64,000 nt of DNA from Todiramphus chloris collaris. Lineage: Eukaryota; Chordata; Aves; Coraciiformes; Alcedinidae. The translations under genes were made by a program, and so were the position numbers. The stretch covers positions 13,651,913-13,715,912 of the forward strand of contig JANVCC010000030.1 of the NCBI GenBank assembly GCA_025345505.1, read 5' to 3'. Below, piece after piece: positions 34,070 to 47,689 of this stretch (position 1 is its first letter; each line of letters begins with the position of its first letter). The notes below the pieces were generated by a model. The model saw only the letters and a list, made by a program, of their open reading frames with translations, searched no databases and was not told where the DNA came from.

Positions 34070-34093
34070 TAAAAAAAAAAAAAAAAAAAAAAA
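34070..34093. repeat. Poly(A) tract
   Basis: About 24 consecutive A residues. No gene-like body or target-site duplication is evident, so I do not call a retropseudogene. Confidence 0.9.
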
Positions 34094-35079
34094 GTGTTAT
34101 GTGCTTAGGATGCATTTCCCGATCAGCCACCACTGGAGCTCTTTCTGAGCACACCCTCTCCACGTTGGTCGTGGGCTACTGCTGGCCCCCGCAGCACGCA
34201 CACAAGAACAGGGCAAGATGAACCCCAAGGTGCCTCTTCTGTCTTCTGGCACACATGCTGGTGTCTCACGTGAGTACACAAGGACTCTGGAAGACAGTAG
34301 GACACGGTTAACCCTCAGATATGTCAGGGAGGACTGCTCTGGGTGTCAGCACCCTCCCCGAGCAGAGGTGTTTTCTTTTGAGATGGACCCAGACATTCCT
34401 ACACATGCTTTTGTTCAAGCTAAGCCAGAACAGCCTCCCACCCCTCCCTACTTCTTGTCTCACATGCAGCCAGAGGCAGAGCTCCTATCTGGGATGTCAC
34501 CAAGAAGCCAAGATCCTTTTAGAGGCCAGCACTGAGCCAGTAGCAATGACCCCTGCTCCAGGAGATGCCAAGCCACCTCTTGGTGCTGCCACAGCAGGTG
34601 CCATCCCTGGAGACCAGGGAGATGATGCTGAGGATGGTAAGGGACTGGCACAGCCTGGCAGCCGCCTGGGTGTGTATCAGCCAGACTGGGAAGCGTGCAG
34701 CCAAACCAAGCCCAAGCTACAGCCAAAGTAAACTGGCGGCTCCAGGGCTGTTTTGCACCAGCCAGGATGGAGCATCAGCCCTGCGGCCAGTGCTTGGAGC
34801 ACTGAAGGATGACGCAAGGCAGCTCCCTGTCTTGAGGACCCCATGAAGCTTTTCTGGGGTTCTCCCAGCCCTTCCCCAGCCTTGGTTTCAGTTTGAAGTG
34901 CAGAGCCACGTGAAGGTTGAGCGATGGACCCGGACAGAGACGGACCCAGCCCCCTCTGCCCCCTCCTCGTTCCCCAGGTGCCATGCAAGGGTCCCTCAAA
35001 CCCTTCCACTCCTGGAAACACCACCTCCCAGCCTCCCCGCCACACTAATGATATTCATTTCACCGCCTTTTCCTGGGGT

Positions 35080-35340
35080 GCCGGCCTCTCCTGCAGCAGC
35101 TCCACGCCGCTTTCCTCCGCGGGCTGCCCGCTGCCCCCCGGCCCGGGTGACTCAGGCTCGGCACACACTGAGCCCTTTCAGCCGCCCTCGGCCCCGAACA
35201 CTGCCCCAGTCTTCCCAGCGCCGAGCCCCCCCAGCACCCGCTGCCGGCACAGGCTCCCGGCCAAGGGGAGACATCCGTGCCCTCGCGAAGAGAGCGGCTT
35301 TCACAGCCGGGAAGTCAAAGCCCTTCCCGGCGTGAGCTGG
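35080..35340. promoter_or_regulatory. Small CpG-rich patch in the B3GNT7-ARMC9 spacer
   Basis: About 260 bp with high GC and clustered CpG, containing TGACTCA (AP-1 core) at 35148-35154. It stands alone between genes and could be an enhancer or an orphan promoter. No transcript can be assigned from sequence. Confidence 0.35.
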
Positions 35341-38328
35341 GCCAGGATGAGGTGCAAGCAAGCGGTTGACCGGCTGGGATGGACTCGCAGCCCCAGGTCC
35401 CTTTGAGCACCGGCCAGTAGTCTAAAAAAAAATCAAACAGATGTATTTGAAAAGAAAAAAAAAAAAAAAAAGGATTACAAGCTCCTAAGGAGACTGTTCC
35501 TGGCTCTGACAGACGAAACCTGCTAGGAGCCTTTTCCTCCCTTCTGCCTTCAAACTTCCTCTGCCCAACAGCGGGGCTCTGTCTGCTCTGCAGGGCTGGG
35601 GGCAGAGAAGGGGCTCCTCTGTTCCCCAGCTCCCACCATACAAACTGCCCCTTTGCCTGGAAACGTTCCACCATCCTCCACTGGAAGAGCTGCTGGGAAA
35701 TCTGTTTCCAGGAGTTCCTCGGGGCCAGGGCTGTGCAGAGAGCGGGCTGGACACATGGGGCCTGTCGGGCAGCACACCCCCTGCCCTGTACCTGGTCCTG
35801 CTCACGCAGCGGGACTTGCTGCCCTCCCTGGGGACCTGTGTCTCACAGCCTTGGGTGAAGTGCTGGGGACCGGGAAAGTCCACGCACAGTGCTGCAGGGG
35901 AGAGGGGGGTTCATGTGTACCCCAGAAAGAGCCTTACCCACCAGGGCTTTTCAGTGGCCACACACTCTTCAGCAAGGTATGCAGACCCCAAGGGACGTGA
36001 AGGGAAAGGTGAACTCTTGTAACCAGGGGTGATGCAGCAAGAACAAGGACAAACCCAGGAGAACGTCTGTGCATGAGGCTGCACGAGTATCTCCCACCTC
36101 TCTTTCCTTCCTGCCTCTCGCTGACTTTTTTGCCTGTGATTTTCTGTTTGGTTTGCCAAAATATCCAAACTACCTGGAAAAAAAACAACCAAAAACCAGT
36201 CAAAATCCTCTACAGCAGAGGCAGAAGCGAGTGTTTGCATGTGTTTCCATCAGTCCATCTGCCCATCCGGAGGGGGGCCATCGTTATTGCACAGCCCAGA
36301 CAAAAGGGGCTGACCCTCACCCCGGGCAGTGTCACAGGGCTACCAAAGCTGCACTGATTTATATCTCTGGAGCACGTGGACTCGCATCAAGCCCTGCTCT
36401 GGGCTAGGGAACAGGGCTAAGAAAAAGGGGAGAAAGCTACCACCCTGACTGAAAAACTGCAAGAGGCAGGTGGCCAGGTTCAAGAGGAATCCCTGCCTGG
36501 GGTTTGCTACTCTCTGACCATCCTCACCCAGGCATCTCTCCATGTGGGGGGGACAGCAGAAGGATGCTGCCAAGGGGCCAGAATTGTTTGTTCCCTTCTA
36601 GAAGTCAGGCCTGAGAAGTGAAATCTCAAGATCTCGGTGGGAGGAATGTGGAATGTGAGGGGCTGATATGTGCATCGCAGACACCCTCCCCTGTGGATGT
36701 TTGCCAGTTTCCAGTAGGGGTGAAGTCCCTCTTCAGCTCCTATCTCCAGTGAAACTGCCACAACAAATAAAGTTGGGTTTTATAAGCCCAGAGAAGCATG
36801 AGGGTTTTGCAAGCTGTGCTTAGCCTGTGAAAAGTCACACAGAAGCTGCACTCCTGGCCACGAGGTCAAAGCTGCTGCTGCGTGGACACCACTGCCCGTC
36901 ACCAGCGGGCGCAGAAAGCCCTGTGACAGGTGGCAATGGTCCCACAGTGCAAGGGCAGGACATGGCTTGTCGCCAGTCCCCTGTACGTTGAAGCAGCGAG
37001 TGTAGCACATGGGGCCGAGCTGCCTCAGAGCAGAAGAAACGCTGCTGCAAGAGTCTGTGGTGGAAACAATGCCTGGCAAAACTTTTTTCCACTCCTTCCC
37101 TTGGTGGTTGTCCCTCCACCATCACCTGTTTATTGTCAAAAAGCAGGGAGACAGATCCTATCACCCCCTTAGCACAGCCCAGGGAGGGTGTGGGGAGGAT
37201 GAGACCCCTTGCCGGGGGGCAAGGGCGGCTGTGCCTGATGGTACGATGCTGAAGCGGGGCTGATGGCAGCCAAAAGCAGCATAGATGATGGATAAGGTTT
37301 AAATCTCCACAGACCCCTGGGAGTCCCAGAGCCTAGAGGGACCTCATTTTCCAGGACCAGTGTTGCAGAAGTGGGGAAGGGACTGGTGGATGTTTCCCGT
37401 GCCCCTGCAGAGCACTGAGTGGTGGGGTGGGCAGAGATGAAGTGGAGTCCTGCTCTTGTGGGCAGCTCCATCCTGGGCTGGTCCTGCATGCCAGATGGGT
37501 CCCAGCCCACTGGAGCAATGCCGAGGCACCTGCTCTCAGGGCCAGTAATCCCACTGCTCCCATCGGCCTTGGGATCAGCGGCAGAGCTTCAGGCCAAACT
37601 CAGCCCTGCCAGCAAAATTATCTTTATTGCTTGCAGAGGGAGAACCAATACATTTCACACCCAGGAAACACAGAAATTCTTTCCTCAATAAGCTGGAAAA
37701 ACAACTGATATATGTGTGGAGGGAGAGGCAGAAGAATGTACACTGTATTTTATGGAGCTTTTATTTGTCCCTGGTTCCCATGTGGCCAGGCTGGACAGCT
37801 CTAACCTGCTCTAACTCGCTCCCTCCTTTGTACCAGAATAAATTGTCCGAGTCATACCCAGCAAATACACTGAACCAACAGAAACCCGACCAGATGCTGC
37901 CTTCATAAAACTGCGGCAGGAAAAGGTAAAATGCAGTCTGGAAGCAAAAGGGAGGTGTGTTAGGCGGTGAAGGAGGAGATGTGCGGCACTCTGTTAGCTG
38001 TGGGTGGTATAACAAAGGAAAACCTGGGCTGGGTTCACACAGCCTCAATATTCTGCATGGGTGGATGTGGAGGAAAAGCTGGGTCTTATGTAACAGCTCT
38101 TGGATGATGCAGGTACAGAATGGGCTAAGTTTATGCAGACCCAGGATCAAAAGTTTTGCACTTTCACTGTGAAACTAGTATGATGAGGAGCTATCCCCCT
38201 GCTATCCTCCTCAGCCACAAGAGTGGGGGAGAGATGCTGTTCTCCTGACAAACAAAATCTATTTCTAGCCCTCAGGGTCACAAATACAAGCTTCAAGCTG
38301 CCTGGAAAACAAAATAAGTATAAGCGTA

Positions 38329-38717
38329 AGGTTGGGGTTGTACAGCCTGGAGAAGAGAAGGCTCTGCGAAGACCTTATTGTGGCCTTTCAGTATTTGAAG
38401 GGGGCCTACAAGAAAGTGGGGGAGGGACTTTTTACAAGGGCTTGTAGTGATAGAACGAGGGCTAATGGCTTCAAACTGGAAGAGGGGAGATTTGTATTAG
38501 AAATGAGGAAGAAATCTTCACTCTGAGGGTGGTGAGACACGGGAACAGGTTGCCCAAGGAAGCTGTGGATGCTCCATCCCTGGAAGTGTTCAGGGACAGG
38601 TTGGACGGGGCTTTGAGCAACCTGCTCTAGTGGGAGGTGTCCCTGACCATGGCAGGGGGGTTGGAACTAGATGAACTTTAAGGCCCCTTCCAACCCAAAC
38701 CATTCTATGATTCCATG
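38329..38717 (+). mobile_element. CR1 LINE, 5'-truncated 3' end
   Basis: CR1 3' end in + orientation. Diagnostic parts are GTACAGCCTGGAGAAGAGAA, GGTTGCCCAAGGAAGCTGTG, CATCCCTGGAAGTGTTCAGG, GGACGGGGCTTTGAGCAACC and the tail CATTCTATGATTCCATGA. It covers the same 3' segment as the copy at 16.7 kb, and to the eye is the less eroded of the two. Confidence 0.95.
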
Positions 38718-41700
38718 AAGAAAGTACTGATCATGTTAACATTTTAAGTTTCCAAGCAATCTCCAGCTGCAGCCCCCTAAGCACAACACTGCAGGTCTCC
38801 CAGTGCAGCAGCTCTGCCCCCCCCCAGCACATCCTCCTTGCGCAGGGCACCCCTTACACCTTCCCCCTGCACAAACCATTTTACCCTGCTGTAAGAACAC
38901 ACGTGAAAACACAAAGGGATCACAAGAGTCACCCTTACCAACAACAAATGGGAACCTCAAATTAAATAACAAAGATTAAAGCAGGACTATCCCAAAACCT
39001 CTTATGCTTTTGCAATACTCCTACCCAGAACCGTGCCCAGCCCCTCCAGCGGGCTCGCAGGCAGCCCCACATCTCACTTCCCAGGCTCTGGCATTCTCCC
39101 TCCACCCTGGGGCAGGTGCAAAGCTCTCTCAGGCTGGAAGGAGTTAAAATAAGGAGAGACTTTAAAGCGACTACATTTGCATTAGAGACGAGTGCTGGAG
39201 CCATAAAGGTATTTCTCAACTTCTTTGTGATGTTCAAGGAGGTCTGAAAGTGGGTGTGGTGGTAAAGTTTCCATTCCTGATTCTTACCTTATCAAGGAAC
39301 AACCTCAGTTTCGCATGGAGTGGATCCTAGCTGCAGCTCGGCTGCGGTAGGACAGCCCAACAGAAACTAACCGGCGCAGGTACGCCTAAAGGTGTGAAGG
39401 GCAAACTCCAAATCTGAGCTGCTCTAAGAGAATCCGTGCATAAACGCGACACTGGGTAACAAACCAGGCAGAAACACCGATCTGGCGTTAGCAAGGCAGA
39501 GCTTTTACCTTCTGTGCTGCTCCCCTCCTTTTGTCTCCGAGCACAAGCCGGCAGAGCCAGGCCCGGCCGCAGCCTGCTTGGGGCAGGTGCCGCTCTGTCA
39601 CATCAGCTTGTGACAACACACGGAAGAAAAGTTCTTGTCGTGATGAAGAAACTGTTACCCTGCTCCTTAGGGGTGGAAAGGAGCCTGCGACAGCTCAGGC
39701 ACAGTCAGGCAGCAGCAGCCTGGCTTGGAAAAGCTGCTGCAGCAGCGGGAACCTTCGCTGACCCGCTGGAAAGGGAGCATCACCGCCCAGTGCCGGCTTG
39801 CTCTTTGATCCAGCCCCACTGCACAGGGCAACGACCAAAAGAGTAGAGATGTGGGGAGGAACAACCTTCCCCGGAGTCCCTCACAGCTGGGAGCACAAAG
39901 ACCTGCCCCCCTCCCCGGTACCCAGTACTGCAGGGCTTTTGGATAACTTCCTCTCCTTTCCAAACGGGAAACTTGCTGGAGATGGGGCAGGTGCCTACCA
40001 CAGCTCCACACCTTTCAAGGTTACATGCCACATCCTCTCAGATCCCTCAAGTGTTAAGGAAACCCCAGTTTCTTCTCTCTGTGTAACTGGTCTGTGTCCA
40101 GTAACTGGATGCCAGCCCCCGCTGCCATCCACCCAGCTCCTCTGGTGCCCTGCTGGGCTCAGAAGAGCTACTGTCTCTTCTGATTCTTACTGTGCTTCTA
40201 CCTGTAGCACGCTAGGGTCAATGCCATGCAGGGTGCGATGAACAGAGACAGACCTTGCCCGGGCTGTGTCTGGGACAGTGTTAACTTTTTCCACAGTAGC
40301 TGCTATGGTGCTGTGTTCTGGACTCCAGACCACAGCAGTGCCAATCTGTAGCCCTTGCTTACACAGCATGAAGGCCATCTCTTGTTTCTCACGCTGTCCC
40401 ACCAGCAAGGGGGCTGGGGGTGTGCAAGAAGCTGGGAGGGAACAGAGCAGGGACAGGTAACTCCAACTGACCAAAGGGATACCCCAGAACACGTGCCATC
40501 ACACTCAGCAATAAAACCTGGGAGAAAGGAGGAGTTAGGGTGTTTGTCTCCCCATGTAATGGTTATGCATAATGAAGCAACTGTCACTGCTTTCCTGGAA
40601 CCAGATAAACACCTGCCTGCCCACAGGAAGCAGTGAATGAATTCCTTATTTTGCTTTGCTGGCACACACTGCTTTTGCTTTAGCTATTAAACTGGCTTTA
40701 TCTTAATCTACAGGTTTTCTCGCTTTTACTCTTTCGCTTCGTTCCACTGGGGAGGAGAAAGCAGGCAGCTGTGTGAGGCACCTCTAAGGTCGTGGTGATA
40801 ACACCCTCTCCAACGCGCCTAAGCAAGGACGTATTTCCCCAGGAGCTGATTTTCTAGCAAGGACAGGGTATTCCCAGTACGAACCACACTCACAGCCCAG
40901 AGGAAGGTCATTCAAATAAACACGTGGGCCACACCTGTAATCACACCGAGCAGCAGCAGCAGCAGTTGGCTTCACAGATGATAAGGCAGCTTCCAACATA
41001 CTGCTTTGCTCAGCGCAACTGCCACTGGGGTGAGAAAGTAGTAAAATATTCTGCCAGCTCATCTAAGCAACCCACTGTCCCATTCACGGCCCAGGAATGG
41101 TTTGAGAGGGGTCTCATGAAGCCCAGAGGTCTCACCATTGGCAACAGTAACTCCTCAGTGGCTGACCTACCCTAAACTGTTCTCATTAGAAAATGATTTT
41201 GCATAAAGTACTGGCTCGTCAGTCAGAAGGTAAAACTAATGAGAGATTTTAATCAGCCACAGCACAAAAGGAAGGAGGTTTCTGTCCACCAGAGACTAAA
41301 AGCTGTCCTTTGGGATCTCTTTGGGATCAGTTCTGTGCTGCAGGACTCTCCCTGCTGTGCTACAAGTGAAAGGAAAAGGGCTACAGGCAGCAAGCACCAA
41401 ACATCCAGACAATTTTCAGGGAGCTCCAGCCTGGGCTGAGCACCTTTCCATGCCTCCTTTGCCTCTGTAACACATGAACACCATCCAGCCCTATTGAAAA
41501 ATTCATATTGCAGGAAAAAATAAGGCAAACCCCCACCCCCCAACCAAAACAAAAAGTTAGAGTGGGAAGGAAGCACAGACAGGAAACTACAAGGATGCTC
41601 TTCTGAGAGGCCACTGCTGCACAATAAAGGGACAGATTTTTATGCATGTGCTGAGGTTCCTTCTGAAACTCATTTTGAGCACCTGAAAAAAAATATCAGC

Positions 41701-44700
41701 CTTCCACAAAGTTTCAAACCATCCCCTGCTGTCAGTGAGGAGCATGCTTGTGGAAAACTAGCTACTCCTCAGAGCTGCTCAGGGCAAACTGGACTAGGTG
41801 GAAATACAGGACGTATTTCTATCTCACCAGCGATGGAGACAATGAACTGTACAAGCAAGGATATCTCTTTTACAGATTGGACTCTACAGACACTAATGTG
41901 TTACTGTCACCAGAAAGGTGGGAGATCACCTGGATTGGCTTTGGTTAAAAAGCCTTGGTCTTTGCCCTCTGCATGAATGTGACCCAGGTGCAAAGACACC
42001 CTGCTGGGATTTGAGAGGAAATTGCTTCTCATTGCTGCCATTTCTGGGTGACTTGGGAAGTGACATACAATTGCTGACACTGGTTTCTGCTTTAGTTGCT
42101 GTAAATGTGATTTCAGAGAACCTTGGAAGCCTCAACAAGATTTGTGGAAGTTCACAGTTGCTTGGACTCACCTTCCTGCAACACTCATCACAGCTTGATG
42201 AAAACCTGCATCTTCAGTCATGAGGATAACAAGGGTTAGTGAGAAACAGTCTTGGGATGATCTCTCCTTGCCCCTACCCAAAGCCACGCTGAGGTTTCCA
42301 ACTGTGGTACAGTAAACAGCCATTTAGCTACTCAAAGTTTTTCATCTATGTGGAAAACAAGTCAAAAATAAATGATTTCTCTCCCATTCTGCTCAAAGGG
42401 GGAACCATGCTCTGCAATGGTCAGGTCCTGAATTTGCGTGAGAAGATGACACTAAACTTCAAGTCAGCTCCATGCACGTAGGACTGAAAACTCAACCAGG
42501 CCAAATTGTAAGTTTTGTGAGAAGCAAGCCAAATTCTTTCTGCTCTTAACTGTGTACTGGGGTAGGGCCTAAAAACCTTAGTTATGGGCCAAGCTGCTTA
42601 TGTCCTCATGTCACATAAGCACTGAAGTTGACTGTGAGCCATAGGATGAGTTGTGCTGGCTTGTAATCCATGATTTGCCCCCAGTTGCAGTGTAGCTACT
42701 CAGGCGCAGCCGCTCCGGCCAGTCCCAGTCCCTGTATCTGGGCAGACCCATCACAGCAGCAGCTGCTGTAGACAGCATTGCTGGGGCACGGGGTGCTGGG
42801 AGCCTTGAGAACTGCCATTGTGCTTTGCCTGCGGATCACTCCCTGAGGTGGTGGCCCATGACTAAGTTGCTCCCTGGCATGGAGCTTTTGGTACAGTTAG
42901 GATGGAAATTTTGGCTGTCTCAAACAGCCCAGTTTCCAGAGGGCTTGAGGATGGAATGGGCTTAATCGAAACAGAACTGTTTTCCTCTAGTCCCAGAGCT
43001 ACTTCATTTCAGTTCCCAGCTGCTCACTTGGAAGAGGAGGAAAAAGAAAGGAGCCAGTTTTGTGGAAAATCATGATAGGTCACAATCTGCCGAGTTAACA
43101 ACAATGACGACAAAAAACCAAGTCATCTGCTTAATAGGAGCCAGTCTATTAGGATACCACAAATTTGATCCATGGGGAAAGCAGTTGGAGAAAAGGGGGA
43201 AAATTTCAGCAAGACATGCTGCTTGACAAAGAATTCATTTGGTGCTAATGGTCCTGCTCCTTGCTACCAACATGAACCACGCTCCCAAAAGGCAGTGCAT
43301 GAGCAGACACGAACAATAAAGTGATTTGTTCTCAGGAAGCATTCAACCGCTGCCAACAGTCAACCGGATCCAGACAACGGCTAGGGCAGTCAGACCGGCA
43401 CATGGCAGACCAAATGAGGAACTGTATCACTTGGCACAAAGCTGCTATTTCCAGCACTTACATCCCATCCTCACGTTAGCTCAACTTTTTCACTCTTCAG
43501 AGGAGGAGGACTATGCATCTGTAATGAAAACTGGATCTTCAAAGGCCAGACTTTTGTCTTAAGATCAGAAGAGGGAGGTGTCCTCACCTCCTAAAATCCC
43601 TTAGTAGGTGGTTTGCTTTTCAGATGGCCTCACATTCATAGCTGTCACCTACAGATTAGAGTCTAAGGCACCTTTAACATCTGCAGGATACACCTTACTG
43701 TTTCAGATATCCACTTATTTTTATTCATCCCGTTTATTCTTTTACTTGGCAGAATTAGCTCTCGACATCATTAAAAGGAAAACAAATAAAATGAAGTAAC
43801 ACTTTAAAGACTTAAGATGAAAACCAGCAAGGCATACTGGAAACCATTTTTTAAAATTGCATACAGTGCTAGGTCACTCACACTCAAGAGTGAACAAAAT
43901 AACTGATGCTTCACAAATCTGTGGACTTAAAATTGTGTAAGAACAGCATTTCCCATGTTTGAAGAAGAACAAGACAAGCATTTAAAGCGCTCACCTCATT
44001 TTCTTACTGTTTATGTGAAATATTTTCACTTTCACTGCAAGAAATTACTGCCCTAGTTTCTTGGAAACTTGGACCACATACCAAGGACTGCTGAGAGAAC
44101 TTGTAATAAAAAGAGGACATGTTCCAAAAAGTTATTAGATGTCCTAGGGTGTGCCACTCAGCCTGTTGTTTGGAGAGCATCAGATCCTTAAAGAGCGGAA
44201 ATTTGGACGTGATCCTGTAACTGAATACAATGCCCTTCCATTGCAGGGTAGAAAGCAGCCTGGAGTTGGGAAGAAACTTCCTTTGAAACATCAGATCCCA
44301 ACCACTGACAAGATGCCAGGCTAGAAGAATTACTGGTCTGATAATGTAGTAGGACAATGTTCTATGTTCTGTACCCAGATGTTGGTTTCTTTTTTAAATC
44401 TATTAGCAGCAGATTCTCCTACAGCTTGGACAGAGCAATGGGGTCTTAAAGTCTGTTTTGTTTGCCTTGAAGCATCTTCTTGTTTCTTACTCATCGATAA
44501 ATTCTCAAGAGTCCCCCTCCTCCTACAATTTATATGAACAGCAGAGATTAGATTAGAGAAGTGCAGTGTATCCTGGAGAAGCCCATCTGGTTTAGTCACA
44601 GAGGTATTTCAGTACTTAGCTTCCACCAGGATCAGTGGATGCAAGGCTGGCTTGCTCTCCTCTTCGCTAGCCATGCCCACGCACCTCCTCAAGCTCAGCG

Positions 44701-47689
44701 TGCCACATGGTGGCCTTGGGCTCACATACTCCTTGGGTAGAGCACATCTGCTCAGCAAGGTGCACCTCTCAGCTCCCCAACATCTGCCCTGCCAGGAAAG
44801 GGCTTGTTCCAGCATCAGCCAGACTTCCAAACTGCCAGGAAGTTCTGGCTCAAAGACGACTGCAAGCCCCAAGCTAAAAGGTAAGTCTGGATGTACTTAA
44901 ACACCTGGGAGGTAGGTAGCTTGTTTGCTTTTCTGCTACCACTACTCAAAGATGTGCATGAATGCGACACAACAATTTTTATCTCTACATTGCAATCTCC
45001 AACAGGATTTATGAAGACTAGTGGAACTTTGTTTAAAGGAAGCAAATCAAAGCCAAACCAAGCAACCGTTATCTCGCCCCATCACAGCAGTATTTTTCCT
45101 CCAGAGAACTTCCTTGCTTGTCCCTGCCTCAACACTTTAATGCTCCAACAAATAATAGTGCTGACAGCAAAGCAATGTCACTGGTGGCATCTTACATGCC
45201 TGGGCTCTCCTCACGAGAGACCGTGAACAATGAGTGGTTCGTGCCTGCTTTGCAACACTTCTGAGTAGAGGCCAGGCTCAACAGAATGGAGATGGATTTT
45301 CAATTCAGGTGGAGACTAAACTGTTGCAGACAGACTTTGTTGATAATAAACCACAGTGAAATGTAAACAAATACACACCCTAAAAGCTAATGAAATCCCA
45401 AACAAACATATCAAAAAGAATTTAAAAAGCCATTTAGAAGCATTTTTACCCAGTCACTGCCAGATAATATTAAACCACTTGTGCAGAATGAGCCCTCCAT
45501 GCAAATTTAAACAGATTAATGTAATTTATGTCTCATATAACACTGTCCATAAACAAGATTACACTGAAAATAGAGAAGTTCTATCCAAAAGGCATGCTAC
45601 CACCACACAGCACTTTGGTCTCAGAAAAACTTCACTTGCATATCTGCATGTCCTATGCAGTAACTGTATTTACTTATGGTAAACAAAATCACAGTCACTT
45701 GCGGTACAGTCACACCCCTCTCTTTCAGGCAGGCAATTTCCACTGCTCCCGCTATGAATTTACCAGGGTGGTGATGTATCTAGCAACAGCCATTACCTGG
45801 CATATACAAGAAACACCTAACAACTTTCAAGAGTGAGGTGCAGAATTTGTTCTGTGTGTGTTACTGAGTTTTACCCAGGGACCTTTCGACCCCGAAGAGC
45901 CAAGTCCTGCTAACAAAGGCAGAATCAACATTTTTCATTAGCTTCAAAAGCTTCTGACTGGCATCACAAGGGCTTTTAGTGAACAAGAGAGAGAAAAGGA
46001 GGACACATTACTTTGCTGGCCTCTCAAATGACTGCTCAAGATGGTAATTTATTTCTAAGCATACCCATAGTTTTTCTTAAGTATTTGGAAAATGACATTT
46101 CTCAAGCACTAATATAAATAATGGTCTCAGTTTTCAAACTCTACACTCACACACCAAAACATCCAAGGGTTGACCATGGAAAAACATACATGTAGAGTTC
46201 TGCAGTGCAACAGGCCCGAGTAAGAAACAAACACACAAGTACATAGACTTCAGCTTGTTCCTTCCAGTCCAGTCTGCAAGATGTGCTTTGTTTTCATGAA
46301 TCTTGATCTTCTGGAGCCATACCTGCCACTCGCCATCAGCTGACTTATAAGGAAGGAGTGACACAGTTTTGACCTCAGCTAATGGTAAAGCCAGTGAGGT
46401 TTTAGGGTTGTTGTTTCCCCATTCCATCAAAAAAACCCCACCCACCCACCCACCCACCCAACCAACCAACAAACCAACAAAACCAAGGAAACAAACAAAA
46501 CCAACCAAACAAAAACCCATTTAAAAAAATGTAAAAGATTTCTGCACTCAACACTTTCCAAAAGCTGCTCTGCATCTCACGGAATCAGATCTGCTCCAAT
46601 ACGAAATGCAGCACTGCTGTAAAAGAAATAAAACTCGGCCACCAAAGCATTCGGCATTATCTGCATATGCAAATTAATCTGCTTAGCACTTTGGTGTTAA
46701 CAACTTGGCCATTGATGTGACAGGCTGGAAAAAAAGAGCATTTCAGAGGAAGAAGAAAAGCTGCCTACCCTGGAAGCCACTGAGTGAGTTTTTATGGCTG
46801 TTTTTCAGTACTGCCCTTTTGTGAACTAGAGGACATTTTTCCATTAATTGTGTTTATCAACTCTGAGAGATGAATCTAAGCACCAGTCAGAGATTTTCTG
46901 TGATTTCTTTGTCTAGCATGCAGATCTGTGTGACAGGGGCTATCGAGGATCTATAATCACTTTATGTCCTATGTAGTTTGGGAGTTAAAGCAACACCCGT
47001 CCTCTGATGGCTTTGTTAGGTCTGTGGGCACCCTGAAGTTACTGAGCAGTAAATTGTCATTTCCGCATGAATACAACTAAATTTTAAACTGGGGGATGTC
47101 CTCTCCTACACCACATCCTGATTCCAATTTAAATTCTATTATTCCAAGGGGTTACCTGAACTCGTATTTAGCTCTGTCTGCAAACATTTGACACAGCATC
47201 ACTGATCCTGGCGGATCTCATAGCAACTACACTACACAAAGAAATGGCCTTGGCTCTTTGGTTGCCACCACATACCAAGAGGAACAATTCAAGGTCTCAA
47301 CACCAGCATAAAGCTTTGTTCTGGTCCTACAGAAATGATTGGTGGCTTTACAACTCTTTAGACTAGGGGAAGGCAGTGTCACTGTTGAAGTTTCTTTGCC
47401 TTTTGCTCTCCAAAACAAAAGCCTTACCATCTCCCTTTTCGTACCTGTGAAAACATTTGCTTTTGACATCTGCCTATGGCAAATACACTGCCTGCTTTTT
47501 GTGCATTTCTGACTCAGCAGCAGCAAAGTTCCATGGCAAACTGTATTTCTGGAAAAGTTGTTGTTGTCCTAACAGCTGCGTCACATGAGGGGCTGTTACT
47601 GAAAAGCCAACCCCCAGTGAAGACTTCAGTGTTTCCTGGTCACCGTTTCTTTTGAGAAAAAGAACAAACAACATTAGCTTCATAACTGA
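38718..47689. other. Intergenic DNA between CR1 and the ARMC9 3' end
   Basis: About 9 kb with no gene recognised. The sequence turns AT-rich from about 40-41 kb onward. A short (CAG)5 run is near 40950, a (CCCA)n tract near 46436, and an octamer motif ATGCAAAT at 46667-46674. Confidence 0.5.
46436..46500. repeat. (CCCA)n / (CCAA)n / (CAAA)n tract
   Basis: CCCA repeats grade into CCAA and then AACCAA-like units. It is a simple low-complexity array. Confidence 0.9.

Larger units (their letters stand above)
26500..38328. other. Intergenic DNA upstream of B3GNT7
   Basis: Almost 12 kb with no gene I can support. Open frames up to about 260 codons exist, for example around 31.2-32.8 kb on both strands, but they have no recognisable domain and overlap one another. 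Simple tracts: (TG)12 near 29931-29955, an A-run at 34070-34093 and another at 35450-35471. AP-1 cores lie at 32532-32538 and 35148-35154. Regulatory DNA for B3GNT7 is the most likely content. Confidence 0.5.

Noticed and set aside
34005-34093. Possible retropseudogene ending in a 24-base A-run
   Set aside because: The preceding bases match no gene I recognise and no target-site duplication is visible.
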